A stretch of 61,480 bases of DNA from an uncultured Alphaproteobacteria bacterium (GCA_902524245.1 CABZCN010000007.1:1-61480); one strand, 5' to 3'; positions 1 to 9,538 are shown, numbered from the stretch's first letter. Program-made: numbers and translations. Notes: generated from the letters alone by a model not told the origin.

Positions 1-2
1 TT

Positions 3-902
3 CTTTTTTGCGGTATTTCCACTTTATTAATAGTTTCATTAGATGCTACTTTTGAATTAATCAGTGGAAAGAATATTATTGGATTTTCTGGTGCTGAGTC
101 TGGACGAATAGCGAGTTTTTTCGGTGATAGATGGGTCATAGGAAGTTATTTTGTCAGAACTATTCCTATTTTAATTGGTGTTTATTTATTAAACTATAGT
201 TTAATTAGCAAAAATATTAAAAAGCTAATCAATTTTATTTTTATATTTTCTTTTTTTATAATTATTTTTTCCGGTGAGAGAAAGGCATATTTACTGCTAA
301 TATTATATGTTTTTATATTGCTAATATATTTTATTAGAACTACAAAATTTAAAAATTTAAAATTGATATTACCATCTTTGTTAATTTTTTTTTCTTTACC
401 TTTTCTATTGGAGTTTTCAAATGAGAGATTACTTCACCAAATTAAACATCACACAACTAATCTCAATGTTTTTGAAAATCAATATTATGCACTATTTACT
501 ACATCAATAAATATGTTCAAAAAAAATCCAATAATTGGTGTTGGACCAAATAACTTTAGAAAAACTTGCTATGATAGGGATTATATAGAGTCAAATTTTA
601 GCTGTAACACTCATCCACATAATACATTGTTGCAACTACTTTCTGAAATAGGCTTAATCGGTGCTATTATGGTTTATTCTATTTTTGTTTTTTTCTTATA
701 TAAAATTTTTATTTCAATAAAAAAATCTAATAAATTTGAGTTTGATACTTTTGGTCTTATTTCTATTAAATCTGCAATTATTATAAATCTTTGGCCAATA
801 ATACCAACTGGTAACTTTTTTTTAAGCTGGTATGGATGGATTTATTTTTTACCAATAGCTATTTATTTAGTATACATTGAAAAACAAAACTATGATCAAT
901 AA
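3..902 (+). CDS. O-antigen ligase/polymerase-family membrane protein (5' end cut by window)
   Basis: The frame is open from the first bases of the window, so the true start lies to the left; 299 residues are visible. It is a very hydrophobic polytopic inner-membrane protein. Wzy_C-type hallmarks can be seen: a Gly-Arg-rich loop with GDRW near visible residues 41-44, a GERKA turn at 91-95, and further on NPIIGVGPNNF followed by THPHNTLLQLLSEIG, the conserved periplasmic-loop signature of O-antigen ligases and polymerases. By family knowledge it joins or polymerises lipid-linked glycans for LPS or a related surface polysaccharide. Whether it is WaaL-like or Wzy-like cannot be told from the fragment. 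MscS starts 6 bases after its stop codon, so they may be co-transcribed. Confidence 0.8.
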   Translation, partial: LFCGISTLLIVSLDATFELISGKNIIGFSGAESGRIASFFGDRWVIGSYFVRTIPILIGVYLLNYSLISKNIKKLINFIFIFSFFIIIFSGERKAYLLLILYVFILLIYFIRTTKFKNLKLILPSLLIFFSLPFLLEFSNERLLHQIKHHTTNLNVFENQYYALFTTSINMFKKNPIIGVGPNNFRKTCYDRDYIESNFSCNTHPHNTLLQLLSEIGLIGAIMVYSIFVFFLYKIFISIKKSNKFEFDTFGLISIKSAIIINLWPIIPTGNFFLSWYGWIYFLPIAIYLVYIEKQNYDQ

Positions 903-907
903 ATAAA

Positions 908-1990
908 ATGCAAGATATCTTAAATAATTTTATATTAGTTTTATATAAAGGTGTTTTTGGAATTAGTCTATTTGATATAAGTATAATTTTATTTGCTATC
1001 CTTATATCTTTATTAGTTAGAGGTTTTATTGCCAGAATTATTGTAAATAAAGTAAAAAAAATTATTCTAAAAACTGGCAATAAAATTGATGATAAGCTTT
1101 TTGAGTCATTGGTTCCTCCATTTAAATTATTACCAATAGTTATAGTATTTTTATGTATTACACTATTTCTTGAAATAGAGTCAACGCTCGGTATATACTT
1201 TCAGAAGATTAATAATACATTAGCAACAGTATTCGTATTTTCATTAATTCACCAATCTTTAATTCCATTCTCAATAATATTTCAAAAATTAGAAAGCTTA
1301 TTGACTAAAGCACTAGTCATATGGATTATTAAATCTTTAAAATATCTTATTATTTTTCTTGGGATAGTAGCTGTTCTAGAGGTATGGGGTATAAAGATTG
1401 GACCTGTTATTGCAGGATTGGGTTTATTTGGTGTAGCAGTCGCTTTAGGTGCACAAGATTTGTTTAAAAATTTAATTTCTGGCATAATGATATTACTAGA
1501 GAAAAGATTTAATATTGGCGATGTGATTTGTGTGCCAGGTCACACAGAGGGTACTGTTGAGCATATTGGTTTTAGGTCAACTTTAATAAGAAAATTTGAC
1601 TCTACCCCTATAACTTTACCAAATTATATTTTTGCTGAGGCACCAATATTAAATTACACCAATAGAAATTATAGAAGAATTAACTGGACAATAGGTCTTG
1701 AATATAACTCAACATTAGATCAAATTAAGAAACTGACTGAGGATATCTCCTCTTATTTAAGGGATAATGATAATTTTATTGTTAATGATAACTATCAATC
1801 ATATGTGAGAATTGAGAAATTTAATGATAGTTCTATAGACATACTTATAATTTGTTTTACCTCTACAAAAGAATGGGATAAGTATTTAGAAATCAAAGAG
1901 GATTTAGCTATGAAAATTAAATATAGTGTTGAAAAAATTGGTTTAAACTTTGCTTTTCCTAGTCAGTCTATATACATTGAGAAGTCATAA
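908..1990 (+). CDS. MscS-family small-conductance mechanosensitive channel
   Basis: A 360-residue inner-membrane protein. Hydrophobic segments cover roughly residues 20-40, 75-95, 105-125 and 140-160. A Gly/Ala-rich pore helix follows at about 165-195 (GLGLFGVAVALGAQD), with the MscS beta domain after it (EKRFNIGDVI at about 198-207, then an Arg-rich strand and an N-Y-I-F segment). These are the classic MscS pore and vestibule signatures. Family role: opens on membrane tension to release solutes during hypo-osmotic shock. It lies just downstream of the glycan ligase gene. The ATG is preceded by a short AT-rich gap without a clear Shine-Dalgarno. The family call is secure; the gating specificity is not known. 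Confidence 0.9.
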   Translation: MQDILNNFILVLYKGVFGISLFDISIILFAILISLLVRGFIARIIVNKVKKIILKTGNKIDDKLFESLVPPFKLLPIVIVFLCITLFLEIESTLGIYFQKINNTLATVFVFSLIHQSLIPFSIIFQKLESLLTKALVIWIIKSLKYLIIFLGIVAVLEVWGIKIGPVIAGLGLFGVAVALGAQDLFKNLISGIMILLEKRFNIGDVICVPGHTEGTVEHIGFRSTLIRKFDSTPITLPNYIFAEAPILNYTNRNYRRINWTIGLEYNSTLDQIKKLTEDISSYLRDNDNFIVNDNYQSYVRIEKFNDSSIDILIICFTSTKEWDKYLEIKEDLAMKIKYSVEKIGLNFAFPSQSIYIEKS

Positions 1991-2054
1991 AGTATATTAA
2001 TTAGAATTTAAATTTAATAATAGGTAGTATTAATGTATAAAATTCATTTTTAAT

Positions 2055-2933
2055 ATGAAAAAGCTTTTAAATATATCAGACTTAAATAAATATGATTTTG
2101 AAAGTATTTTAAAGTTTGCTGATGATTTAAAAACAGAAGAACACCAAATTCTAAAAAATAAAAATATTGGTTTAATTTTTGAAAAAAATTCAACCAGGAC
2201 AAGACTTTCATTTCAAGTTGGTATCAATCAACTACGTGGAAATTATATTGATGTAAGATTTGAGGAACTAAACTTAAATAGATTTGAGTCTTATGAGGAT
2301 ACATTTGAAGTAATTTCTTGTTATCTAGATTATTTAGTCTTTAGAACTACTGATCACAAAAAATTAGATTTAGCTTACAAATACTTTAAGAAACCTATAA
2401 TTAATGCATTATCTGATTTGTCTCATCCATGCCAGGCAATTTCAGATATTTATACATTAAAAGAAAAATTTGGAACTATAGAAAATTTAAATATTGTTTG
2501 GATGGGTGACATGAATAATGTCTTATTTAGTTTAATAGAGGTCATAGCTTTCACAAAGAGTACTAAAATTGATGTATTTACAGATAGAAAAATATATTTA
2601 CAAAATAAAGATAATTTTATTGAAAATAATCATATCAATTTTCATTTTGAAATTAATGAAAGTATCATTTCAAAAGCTAATTGCATAATGACTGATGTTT
2701 TTACTTCAATGAATGATAAAGAGGATAAAGAAAAAATATTAAGTAAATTTCAAGTTAATGATAAAATTATGTCTATGACAGATAAAAAATCTGTATTTAT
2801 GCATTGTCTTCCTGCAAAAATTGGTTCCGAAGTGACCGAAGATGTAATTAAAGGTAAAAAGTCTATCGTGCTTACTCAAGCAAAAAATAGGCTAGTAGCT
2901 CAAAAAGGTATTCTTAAATGGCTAAGCATCTAA
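2055..2933 (+). CDS. argF: Ornithine carbamoyltransferase
   Basis: Forms citrulline from ornithine and carbamoyl phosphate in cytoplasmic arginine biosynthesis. The carbamoyl-phosphate loop STRTR is at residues 46-50, HPCQ at 123-126, and the ornithine-side catalytic HCLP motif at about 249-252 (in MHCLPAK). At 292 residues it is slightly shorter than the usual 305-320, but all key motifs are present. The HCLP motif argues for OTCase over aspartate carbamoyltransferase. No other arg gene is adjacent. Its 3' end overlaps the next gene, a lipoprotein, by 16 bases. Confidence 0.95.
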   Translation: MKKLLNISDLNKYDFESILKFADDLKTEEHQILKNKNIGLIFEKNSTRTRLSFQVGINQLRGNYIDVRFEELNLNRFESYEDTFEVISCYLDYLVFRTTDHKKLDLAYKYFKKPIINALSDLSHPCQAISDIYTLKEKFGTIENLNIVWMGDMNNVLFSLIEVIAFTKSTKIDVFTDRKIYLQNKDNFIENNHINFHFEINESIISKANCIMTDVFTSMNDKEDKEKILSKFQVNDKIMSMTDKKSVFMHCLPAKIGSEVTEDVIKGKKSIVLTQAKNRLVAQKGILKWLSI

Positions 2934-3400
2934 GCTTACTTTTATTTGTTTTATTTATTGGATGCGAAATAAATAGCGAGCAACTAATTAAATCTGAGAA
3001 TATAAATTTTGAAAATATTAAATTTAATGCTGTTTCTAAGGAATTAAAGTTTACAAATATTGAAGAAGGTCCAGAGGTAGAAACAACAAAAAAATTAGTC
3101 AAAGATTGGTTTAATAATAATGTTAAGATTGATGGTTTTGATGGAAATTTAAGCATCAATGTGACCTCAATTGAAATTTATAAGATAAAAAAAGATGAAT
3201 ACTATAGATTTGAGATAAATATAAGTGTTGAATTTTTGGAAACTAATGAGTTATTAAATAAAAGAAAAATTTATAAAATTAATTCTATAGAATATGGTGA
3301 CATTAAGGGAAGTTTTTCAATAAAAGATACAGAAAATTTAAATAAGAATATTATCGCAAATAGTCTAAAAAGTATTAATCAAAAAGTATCAAAAATGTAG
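2918..3400 (+). CDS. Putative lipoprotein of unknown function
   Basis: A 160-residue protein with a lipoprotein-type N terminus: a short positive start, a Leu/Phe-rich core, and a lipobox ending in Cys at residue 15 (LFIGC). I recognise no domain in the remainder, which is charged, Asn/Lys/Glu-rich and probably mixed alpha/beta. The ATG lies inside the 3' end of argF, with a 16-base overlap in a different frame, suggesting translational coupling. It ends immediately before the convergent trkH stop. Function unknown; it is probably exported and membrane-anchored. The lipobox is what makes the ORF credible. Confidence 0.7.
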   Translation: MAKHLSLLLFVLFIGCEINSEQLIKSENINFENIKFNAVSKELKFTNIEEGPEVETTKKLVKDWFNNNVKIDGFDGNLSINVTSIEIYKIKKDEYYRFEINISVEFLETNELLNKRKIYKINSIEYGDIKGSFSIKDTENLNKNIIANSLKSINQKVSKM

Positions 3401-4849
3401 TTAGTCCTTCCAGAATGATGGAAGAAGTAGAACTAAGATTGTGAGCAGTTCTAGTCTTCCTAAGAACATAGTTGCAATTAATATTATTTTTGAATAACTA
3501 TCTAAAATTGAATAATTTCCATCTGGCCCAATTATTGGTCCAAGTCCTGGACCAACATTAGATATAGTAGAAGCTGCTGCTGATATACTTGTTAAAAAAT
3601 CAAGTCCGCTAAAAGATAGTAACAATGCAGATGTAAAAAAAGTTAAAATATATAGAAAGAAAAAACTCATTACAGATTCGTATGTAGTTTCATTAATTTT
3701 TCTTCCATTGAATCGACTAGCAATAATTGAATGAGGTTTAAGCATCTTCTTGAGGTGTAAATTTATATATTTGAATAGTATTTGGAATCTGAAAATTTTT
3801 AAACCTCCTGTTGTTGATCCGGCACAACCGCCAATAAACATTAGTATTAAAAATAAAACAGATGCATAATTGCCCCAATTTTCAAAATTATCACTTACAT
3901 AACCTGTGCCTGAAATTATAGAAATAGTATTAAATGATACTGCTATTACTTTATTTAAAAAATTCCCATCAATATAATTATTTGCAAAATAGAAAATGAG
4001 TAGAATGGCTATGAATAAAATTAATATAAAAACTCTTACTTGATGGTCTTTTAAAATAGCAAATAAATTTTTTTTCGAAGTTTGTACAAGCACTAAAAAA
4101 GGAAGGCTTCCTAAAATCATAAAGATTATTGCTACAAAAAGAATTTTATCATTATTAAAAAAAGCAAATGAATTATCATATGTAGAAAAACCACCAGTAG
4201 AAATAGTAGTAAAACTGTGAGAAATAGCATCAAATGGCATCATTCCACATATGTAGTAAAGAAATATAAGTGCCACAGTGAGTGTTGCATAAATAACAAA
4301 TATCTTTTTTATCACAGATGATATCTTTGGAAGAGACTTATCATAAGGATCATCTCCTTCTAAGTGAAATAATTGCATCCCCCCAATTCTTAGAAATGGC
4401 AATATAAACAAAGCTATTACAACGATACCAATGCCACCAAGCCATTGTAAAAATGCTCTCCATATTAAAATTCCTTTCGGTAGTGACTCTAAGTTGCTAA
4501 GTGTAGTTGCCCCTGTTGTAGTCACTCCACTCATTGACTCAAATAAGGCATCTACAATACCTAAATTCACTTCAGTGTATAAAAAAGGTACCGCACATAA
4601 AAAAGTCAATAATAACCAAGACAAAACAGTAATTATAAATGCTTCTTTCAGAGATATTTTTAAATCTACACTTCTATTTGTAATTACTAGAGAACCTCCA
4701 ACGATTAAATAGAGCAATATTGGAACAGCATATGATTGCCATGACTCACTCTGATAAATAATTTCAACAATTAGTGGTATAAATAAAAAAAAACCAACAG
4801 CACATGTAACTGTTCCGCTTACCAGTGCTATAGGTTTAAGATTAAACAT
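3401..4849 (-). CDS. trkH: Trk-type potassium uptake membrane subunit TrkH
   Basis: A 482-residue polytopic membrane protein with the four pore-loop repeats of the TrkH/KtrB/HKT superfamily. The first loop has TTGAT at about 111-115; others have STGGFS and GTGYVS, and the last runs SNVGPGLGP near the C terminus. A Gly-rich GGCAGSTTGGLKIFRF-type segment precedes the C-terminal helices, as in TrkH. It moves K+ into the cell together with a cytoplasmic NAD-binding TrkA subunit, which is not in this window. It lies 12 bases downstream of apaG on the same strand and could be in one transcript with it. Confidence 0.93.
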   Translation of the reverse strand: MFNLKPIALVSGTVTCAVGFFLFIPLIVEIIYQSESWQSYAVPILLYLIVGGSLVITNRSVDLKISLKEAFIITVLSWLLLTFLCAVPFLYTEVNLGIVDALFESMSGVTTTGATTLSNLESLPKGILIWRAFLQWLGGIGIVVIALFILPFLRIGGMQLFHLEGDDPYDKSLPKISSVIKKIFVIYATLTVALIFLYYICGMMPFDAISHSFTTISTGGFSTYDNSFAFFNNDKILFVAIIFMILGSLPFLVLVQTSKKNLFAILKDHQVRVFILILFIAILLIFYFANNYIDGNFLNKVIAVSFNTISIISGTGYVSDNFENWGNYASVLFLILMFIGGCAGSTTGGLKIFRFQILFKYINLHLKKMLKPHSIIASRFNGRKINETTYESVMSFFFLYILTFFTSALLLSFSGLDFLTSISAAASTISNVGPGLGPIIGPDGNYSILDSYSKIILIATMFLGRLELLTILVLLLPSFWKD

Positions 4850-4861
4850 ATTGACGTTATT

Positions 4862-5272
4862 TTAATGAATGTTTTTTTTGTTATATGGGCTATCAAGAGA
4901 AAACGCAGGTATATCTATTTTTAGCTTTTCACCATTATCTTGAGAAACTAAGTAGAAGCCCTGCATAATACCATTGTTCGTTTTTAATGGAGTACCGCTT
5001 GTGTACTCAAATGACTCTCCAGGCTCAATTGTTGGGAATTCTCCCACAACTCCTTCACCTTGAACATTTATAACCTTACCATTAGCATCAATGATTAACC
5101 AATTTCTATGATTTAGTTTGATAGAGGAGTTTCCAGAATTTTTTATATTAACTTGGTATGCCCAAACGAAATGGCTTTCCTGAGGGGATGACTGATCGTC
5201 TAAAAAATATGGTGTTACAGTTACTGTGACCCCATTAGTTGTCTTAGAGTACATGAAATTAATATACCCCAT
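4862..5272 (-). CDS. apaG: ApaG-domain protein
   Basis: A single ApaG domain (fibronectin-III-like beta sandwich). It shows the characteristic order: VTVTPYFL strand, HFVWAYQVNIKN, LNHRNWLIID, the GEGVVGEFPTIEPGESFEYTSG loop, then MQGFYL. ApaG proteins are linked by genetics to Co/Mg homeostasis, but the biochemical role is not settled. Two starts are possible. The ATG at 5272 sits inside a perfect 22-base inverted repeat (5263-5284). The in-frame ATG at 5254 (residue 7, MYSKTT) starts just past it and fits family starts better, so the real protein may be 130 residues. It lies 30 bases after fhs on the same strand. Confidence 0.9.
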   Translation of the reverse strand: MGYINFMYSKTTNGVTVTVTPYFLDDQSSPQESHFVWAYQVNIKNSGNSSIKLNHRNWLIIDANGKVINVQGEGVVGEFPTIEPGESFEYTSGTPLKTNNGIMQGFYLVSQDNGEKLKIDIPAFSLDSPYNKKNIH

Positions 5273-5284
5273 AAATGGGGTATA
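5263..5284 (-). promoter_or_regulatory. Perfect 22-bp inverted repeat between fhs and apaG
   Basis: Ten-base perfect arms (TATACCCCAT and ATGGGGTATA) flank a two-base centre. It lies 19 bases after the fhs stop and overlaps the upstream candidate apaG start. No clear U-run follows, so it is not a textbook terminator. It may be an RNA hairpin that attenuates or protects the transcript, or a dimeric-protein operator. Confidence 0.5.
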
Positions 5285-5302
5285 TAGAATTAAATTGATT
5301 AA

Positions 5303-6973
5303 TTAAAAAAGACCCTGAATTAATCCTTTTTCATCTAACATTATTGAATTAGCACTTGGTACTTTAGGTAGACCTGGCATTGTCATAATTTGACCTGTTA
5401 CAACAACTATAAATCCTGCTCCAGCTGAAAGCCTAACTTCTCTAACTGGGACAGTAAAACCATTTGGAGCACCTCTTAAAGCGGGGTTTGTTGAAAAACT
5501 ATATTGTGTTTTAGCTATGCAAATAGGAAGGTTTCCATAGCCACTCTCTTCAAATCCTTTAAGTTGATCACTGACAGATTTATCTATTACAATATCATCG
5601 GCTCTATAGATTTTTTGAGCAACAGAGCGAATTTTTTCTTCTAATGAAATGTTATCTTCATACATAAATTTAAATTTACTTGGATCACTTGACTCACAAA
5701 TTTTAACTACTTCTTTGGCCAACTCTAAAGTGCCTTCACCACCATTTGCCCAGTGTGAACATAGTATTGCTTTTACTCCCAATTTTTCACAACCATCTGA
5801 GATAACTTTACCCTCAGCTTCAGTATCTAGGGTGAAACTATTAATAGCCACAATTGGTTGAAGCCCAAAAGATTGGATATTTTCAATATGGCGTTGTAAA
5901 TTTTCAAATCCTTTTTCAACTGCAGTAATGTTTTCATTATTAAGGTCTGCTTTTTCAACACCCCCATGAGATTTCAATGCTCTCACTGTTGCCACAATAA
6001 CTACTACACTTGGTGTTAAGCCTGCTTTACGGCATTTAATATCTAAAAACTTTTCAGCTCCTAAGTCAGCACCAAACCCAGCTTCGGTTACTACATAATC
6101 GGCAAGTTTTAAGCCAGCTTTGGTCGCAATTACTGTGTTACAACCATGAGCAATATTTGCAAAAGGACCTCCGTGAATAATCGCGGGATTGTTTTCCAAT
6201 GTTTGAACTAAGTTAGGCATTAAAGCATTTTTTAATAAAACTGTCATGGGGCCATCAGCTTTTACATCTCTGGCATATATAGGGGATTTATCTCTTTTAT
6301 ATGCAATAATAATATCACCAATTCTTTTTTGAAGATCGTTAATATCATTTGCTAAACAAAAAATAGCCATGATTTCACTAGCAACCGTTATGTCGAATTT
6401 ATCTTCTCTTGGAAATCCATTTGAAACGCCCCCAAGATTGACATTTACTTTTCTTAAAGACCTATCACCTAAATCAACAACTCGGCCCCAGGTAATTCTT
6501 CTTTGATCTATTTGTAATTCATTTCCCCAATAAATATGATTATCAATTAATGATGATAAAAGATTGTGAGCAGCTGTGATTGCGTGAAAATCACCCGTGA
6601 AGTGAAGATTTATTTCCTCCATAGGCACAACCTGAGCATATCCACCTCCAGCAGCACCACCTTTCATACCAAAACATGGACCAAGGCTAGGTTCTCTGAG
6701 ACAAACAATAGATTTCTTTCCAATTTTATTTAGGCCATCATTTAAGCCAACTGATGTAGTCGTTTTGCCTTCGCCTGCAGGTGTCGGATTAATTGCTGTA
6801 ACTAAAATTAATTTTCCATCAGGGTTAGACTTACTTTTTTCAATAAAATCAAAATTTATTTTAGCTGCATCATGACCATAAGGAATAAGATTTTCCTCTG
6901 GAATATTTACTTTAGCGGCAACATCTCTTATGTGAATTTTTTTAGCAGCTCTTGCTATCTCAATATCTGACAT
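5303..6973 (-). CDS. fhs: Formate-tetrahydrofolate ligase
   Basis: ATP-dependent formation of 10-formyl-THF from formate and THF, feeding one-carbon units into purines, fMet and serine/glycine metabolism. The 556-residue length is normal. The nucleotide-binding loop [12 protein letters not shown] begins at about residue 63, followed by the family blocks [22 protein letters not shown] (in part), HFTGDFHAI and [13 protein letters not shown] usable Shine-Dalgarno (AAGGA) lies about 11 bases upstream of the ATG, and a GntR-like palindrome sits 29 bases upstream (7002-7018). No folD or other folate gene adjoins it here, although a 5-formyl-THF cyclo-ligase gene occurs at 41.7 kb. Confidence 0.97.
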   Translation of the reverse strand: MSDIEIARAAKKIHIRDVAAKVNIPEENLIPYGHDAAKINFDFIEKSKSNPDGKLILVTAINPTPAGEGKTTTSVGLNDGLNKIGKKSIVCLREPSLGPCFGMKGGAAGGGYAQVVPMEEINLHFTGDFHAITAAHNLLSSLIDNHIYWGNELQIDQRRITWGRVVDLGDRSLRKVNVNLGGVSNGFPREDKFDITVASEIMAIFCLANDINDLQKRIGDIIIAYKRDKSPIYARDVKADGPMTVLLKNALMPNLVQTLENNPAIIHGGPFANIAHGCNTVIATKAGLKLADYVVTEAGFGADLGAEKFLDIKCRKAGLTPSVVVIVATVRALKSHGGVEKADLNNENITAVEKGFENLQRHIENIQSFGLQPIVAINSFTLDTEAEGKVISDGCEKLGVKAILCSHWANGGEGTLELAKEVVKICESSDPSKFKFMYEDNISLEEKIRSVAQKIYRADDIVIDKSVSDQLKGFEESGYGNLPICIAKTQYSFSTNPALRGAPNGFTVPVREVRLSAGAGFIVVVTGQIMTMPGLPKVPSANSIMLDEKGLIQGLF

Positions 6974-7001
6974 CTAACTCTGGATCCTTTCCAAAAAAAA
7001 C

Positions 7002-7018
7002 TGGTATACAATATACCA
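7002..7018. promoter_or_regulatory. Operator-like palindrome upstream of fhs
   Basis: Perfect seven-base arms, TGGTATA and TATACCA, separated by CAA, 29 bases upstream of the fhs ATG in the 184-base divergent gap to the UDP-sugar dehydrogenase gene. The TGGTATA-CAA-TATACCA form resembles operators of GntR-type dimeric repressors. That link is inference; no regulator gene is adjacent. Confidence 0.4.
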
Positions 7019-7157
7019 ATATCTTTTTAAATTTTAAGCTATTTAAGATAAAAAAATTAGAATTTCCCTACTATTTTTAAGCCTATGTGTCGCATTAGAA
7101 ATTTTATTTAACAAAAAAGTCATTGTTCAATAATAAATTTATAATAATTTAAAAATA

Positions 7158-8324
7158 TTGAAAATATTAGTAATAGGGCTTGGTTATGTTGGTACTGCAA
7201 ACGCGGTCCTTTTATCACAAAATAACGAAGTTACCTGCTTCGATCTAGATGTCTCAAAATCAAATAATTTAATAAATGGTATTTCGCCTATAGAAGATAA
7301 AGAAGTATCAGAGTATTTATCTTCAAAAATATTAAATTTAAAATTAGCAGAGAGCTTTCCTATTGAAATTGATGATTTTGAGTTTGTGATCATAGCTACA
7401 CCAACAAATTATGACATTGAAACAAATAAATTTAATACTTCCTCAATAGAACAATCATTAGAAAATATTCAAAATTCTAAATCAAATCCAACAGTAATTA
7501 TTCGATCTACAGTTCCAGTTGGTTATGTAAATATAGTGCAAAAGAAATTCCCTGCTCTTGAAATTATTTTTGTGCCTGAATTTTTAAGAGAGGGAAGAGC
7601 TTTAAATGACAGTCTTTATCCTTCAAGAATTGTAATAGGCTCACATTCTAAAAAAGGAAAAGAGTTTGCAAAATTATTGATTGAGGCATCGCTAAATACA
7701 GATGTACAAACTATTTACACAAATTCTACAGAAGCAGAGTCATCAAAATTATTTTCTAATGCTTACTTAGCAATGCGAGTAACATTCTTTAATGAACTAG
7801 ACTCATTTGCAATGTCAAAAGGTTTAAATACAAAAGAAATTATTAAAGCTGTAAGTCTAGATCCTAGGATAGGGGATTTTTATAACAATCCCTCATTTGG
7901 ATACGGAGGATACTGTTTACCTAAAGATACAAAACAATTATTAGCAAACTTTGATAAAGTCCCTCAAAAAATTATGGAGGCAATCATTGAGTCAAATTCA
8001 ATGCGAAAAGATTTCCTAGTATTAGAGATTGCAAAATTAAAACCTAAAACAGTTGGTGTTTATAAACTCATTATGAAAGAGGGATCAGACAATATAAGAG
8101 AGTCCAGTATGCAAGGCATTATGAAAAGAGTTAAAGCCAAAGGTATAAGAGTAATAGTTTACGAACCTTTAATCAAAGACAAACAATTTTTCAACTCAGA
8201 TGTTTATCAAGATTTAGAATTATTCAAAAAAGATGCTGATTTAATTCTTTGTAATAGAAGCCATTCAGAGCTAAATGATGTACAAGACAAGATCTTTACA
8301 AGAGACTTGTTTAACCAAGATTAA
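7158..8324 (+). CDS. UDP-glucose/GDP-mannose dehydrogenase family protein (probably UDP-glucose 6-dehydrogenase)
   Basis: NAD-dependent four-electron oxidation of a nucleotide sugar to the uronic acid, giving precursors for surface polysaccharides. The N-terminal Rossmann motif GLGYVG is at residues 7-12, PEFLREG at about 140-146, and the catalytic Cys253 lies in GYGGYCLPKD (with Lys256 and Asp257). The 388-residue size fits compact UDP-glucose dehydrogenases. The start is TTG: MKILVIGLGYVGT begins there naturally and no upstream ATG fits. UDP-glucose is the likeliest substrate, but related sugars are possible. No glycosyltransferase gene is adjacent. Confidence 0.88.
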   Translation: MKILVIGLGYVGTANAVLLSQNNEVTCFDLDVSKSNNLINGISPIEDKEVSEYLSSKILNLKLAESFPIEIDDFEFVIIATPTNYDIETNKFNTSSIEQSLENIQNSKSNPTVIIRSTVPVGYVNIVQKKFPALEIIFVPEFLREGRALNDSLYPSRIVIGSHSKKGKEFAKLLIEASLNTDVQTIYTNSTEAESSKLFSNAYLAMRVTFFNELDSFAMSKGLNTKEIIKAVSLDPRIGDFYNNPSFGYGGYCLPKDTKQLLANFDKVPQKIMEAIIESNSMRKDFLVLEIAKLKPKTVGVYKLIMKEGSDNIRESSMQGIMKRVKAKGIRVIVYEPLIKDKQFFNSDVYQDLELFKKDADLILCNRSHSELNDVQDKIFTRDLFNQD

Positions 8325-8424
8325 GACAAAGACTATAATTTCTATAAATTTATTAAAAAAACATAGGAAATACATAGTATTTTTATATTTTAGTTTCACT
8401 CCAGATAGGTCTATACTGCGCGAA

Positions 8425-8442
8425 CTTATATATATAAGGAGG
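8425..8442 (+). promoter_or_regulatory. aapJ leader: AT palindrome plus a full Shine-Dalgarno
   Basis: A 14-base palindrome (CTTATATATATAAG, 8425-8438) runs into AAGGAGG (8436-8442), five bases before the aapJ ATG. This is the closest match to the anti-Shine-Dalgarno sequence that I noticed in the window, in keeping with strong expression of a periplasmic binding protein. A TATACT hexamer at 8412-8417 is a possible -10, but no good -35 pairs with it. Confidence 0.6.
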
Positions 8443-8447
8443 AAACG

Positions 8448-9464
8448 ATGACGATAATTAAAACATTATTTGCTTCTATGATACTAACATTAGGTTTGGC
8501 GACAGCAAACGCTGGAACACTAGATGTTGTTAAAGAAAGAGGCAACTTAATATGTGGTTCTAACACAGGACTTGCTGGTTTTGGAAATCCAAATGATGCA
8601 GGTGTATGGGAAGGAATTGACGTTGATGTATGCCGTGCAGTTGCTGCTGCGGTTTTCGGTGATGCTTCAAAAGTTGAATATGTACCACTAACTTCGAAAG
8701 TAAGATTTACTTCATTACAATCTGGTGAAGTTGATATGCTCTCTAGAAATACAACATGGACATTACAAAGAGATGTTGAATTAGGATTAGAATTTGTCGG
8801 CGTAAACTATTACGACGGACAAGGTTTCATGGTTAGAAAAGATCTTGGTGTATCAAGTGCTACTGAGCTTGATGGAGCATCAGTTTGTATTCAAGTTGGA
8901 ACTACAACTGAAATGAACCTAGCTGACTATTTTAGTGCAAACGGAATGTCCTATGAGTCCATCCCAGTTGAAACTAATGCTGAAGCTGATGCTGCATATT
9001 TAGCAGGTAGATGTGATATTTACACAACTGATGCATCAGGTTTATACGCGAGTAGAGCAGGTTATCCAGATCCATCCGCACACATTGTCTTACCCGAGAT
9101 TGTATCTAAAGAGCCTTTAGGTCCATCAGTAAGAGGAAATGATAGCGAGTGGGCTGATGTTGTTAGATGGTCTTTAAATGCAATGATTATTGCTGAGGAA
9201 AAAGGAATTACTTCAGGAAACGTTGATGACATGATTGCTAATTCCCCAGATCCAGAAACCCAAAGACTTCTTGGTGTGAAAGCTGGTTATGGTGCTTGGT
9301 TGGGCTTAAGTGATGATTGGGCAGCAAACATTATCAGACAAGTAGGTAACTACTCTGAGAGCTTTGAAAAGCACATCGGTGTTAATACTCCTATCAATAT
9401 TGCAAGAGGATTAAACGCTCTTTATAAAGATGGCGGTATTCTATACGCACCTCCATTTAGATAA
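8448..9464 (+). CDS. aapJ: General L-amino acid ABC transporter, periplasmic binding protein
   Basis: A 338-residue family-3 solute-binding protein with a cleavable signal peptide (about residues 1-22, ending in ATANA). The mature part opens with the typical LDVVKERGNLICGSNTGLAGF. It also has GVWEGIDVDVCRAVAAAVFGD and, in the second lobe, the ASVCIQVGTTTEMNLADYF block typical of AapJ/BztA. It captures a broad range of L-amino acids for the AapQMP membrane complex encoded immediately downstream. It has a full AGGAGG ribosome-binding site and a somewhat GC-richer, more regular codon use than its neighbours, consistent with high expression. A hairpin follows the stop and probably sets the ratio of binding protein to permease. 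Confidence 0.96.
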   Translation: MTIIKTLFASMILTLGLATANAGTLDVVKERGNLICGSNTGLAGFGNPNDAGVWEGIDVDVCRAVAAAVFGDASKVEYVPLTSKVRFTSLQSGEVDMLSRNTTWTLQRDVELGLEFVGVNYYDGQGFMVRKDLGVSSATELDGASVCIQVGTTTEMNLADYFSANGMSYESIPVETNAEADAAYLAGRCDIYTTDASGLYASRAGYPDPSAHIVLPEIVSKEPLGPSVRGNDSEWADVVRWSLNAMIIAEEKGITSGNVDDMIANSPDPETQRLLGVKAGYGAWLGLSDDWAANIIRQVGNYSESFEKHIGVNTPINIARGLNALYKDGGILYAPPFR

Positions 9465-9475
9465 AAATCTCTTAT

Positions 9476-9503
9476 GTGGGCTATTACATGAAAAATAGCC
9501 CAC
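9476..9503 (+). terminator. Hairpin between aapJ and aapQ (partial terminator/processing stem)
   Basis: Ten-base perfect arms GTGGGCTATT (9476-9485) and AATAGCCCAC (9494-9503) with an eight-base loop, 11 bases after the aapJ stop. Only a weak AT stretch follows, so partial termination or mRNA stabilisation is more likely than a full stop. This position is typical for uncoupling binding-protein and permease levels. Confidence 0.7.
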
Positions 9504-9538
9504 GTATTTAAAAAACTTAAGCTAAAATACCAATAGAT

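Noticed and set aside
4431-4712. Plus-strand 93-residue ORF inside trkH
   Set aside because: It is the antisense shadow of a conserved TrkH region, with no ribosome-binding site or recognisable domain.
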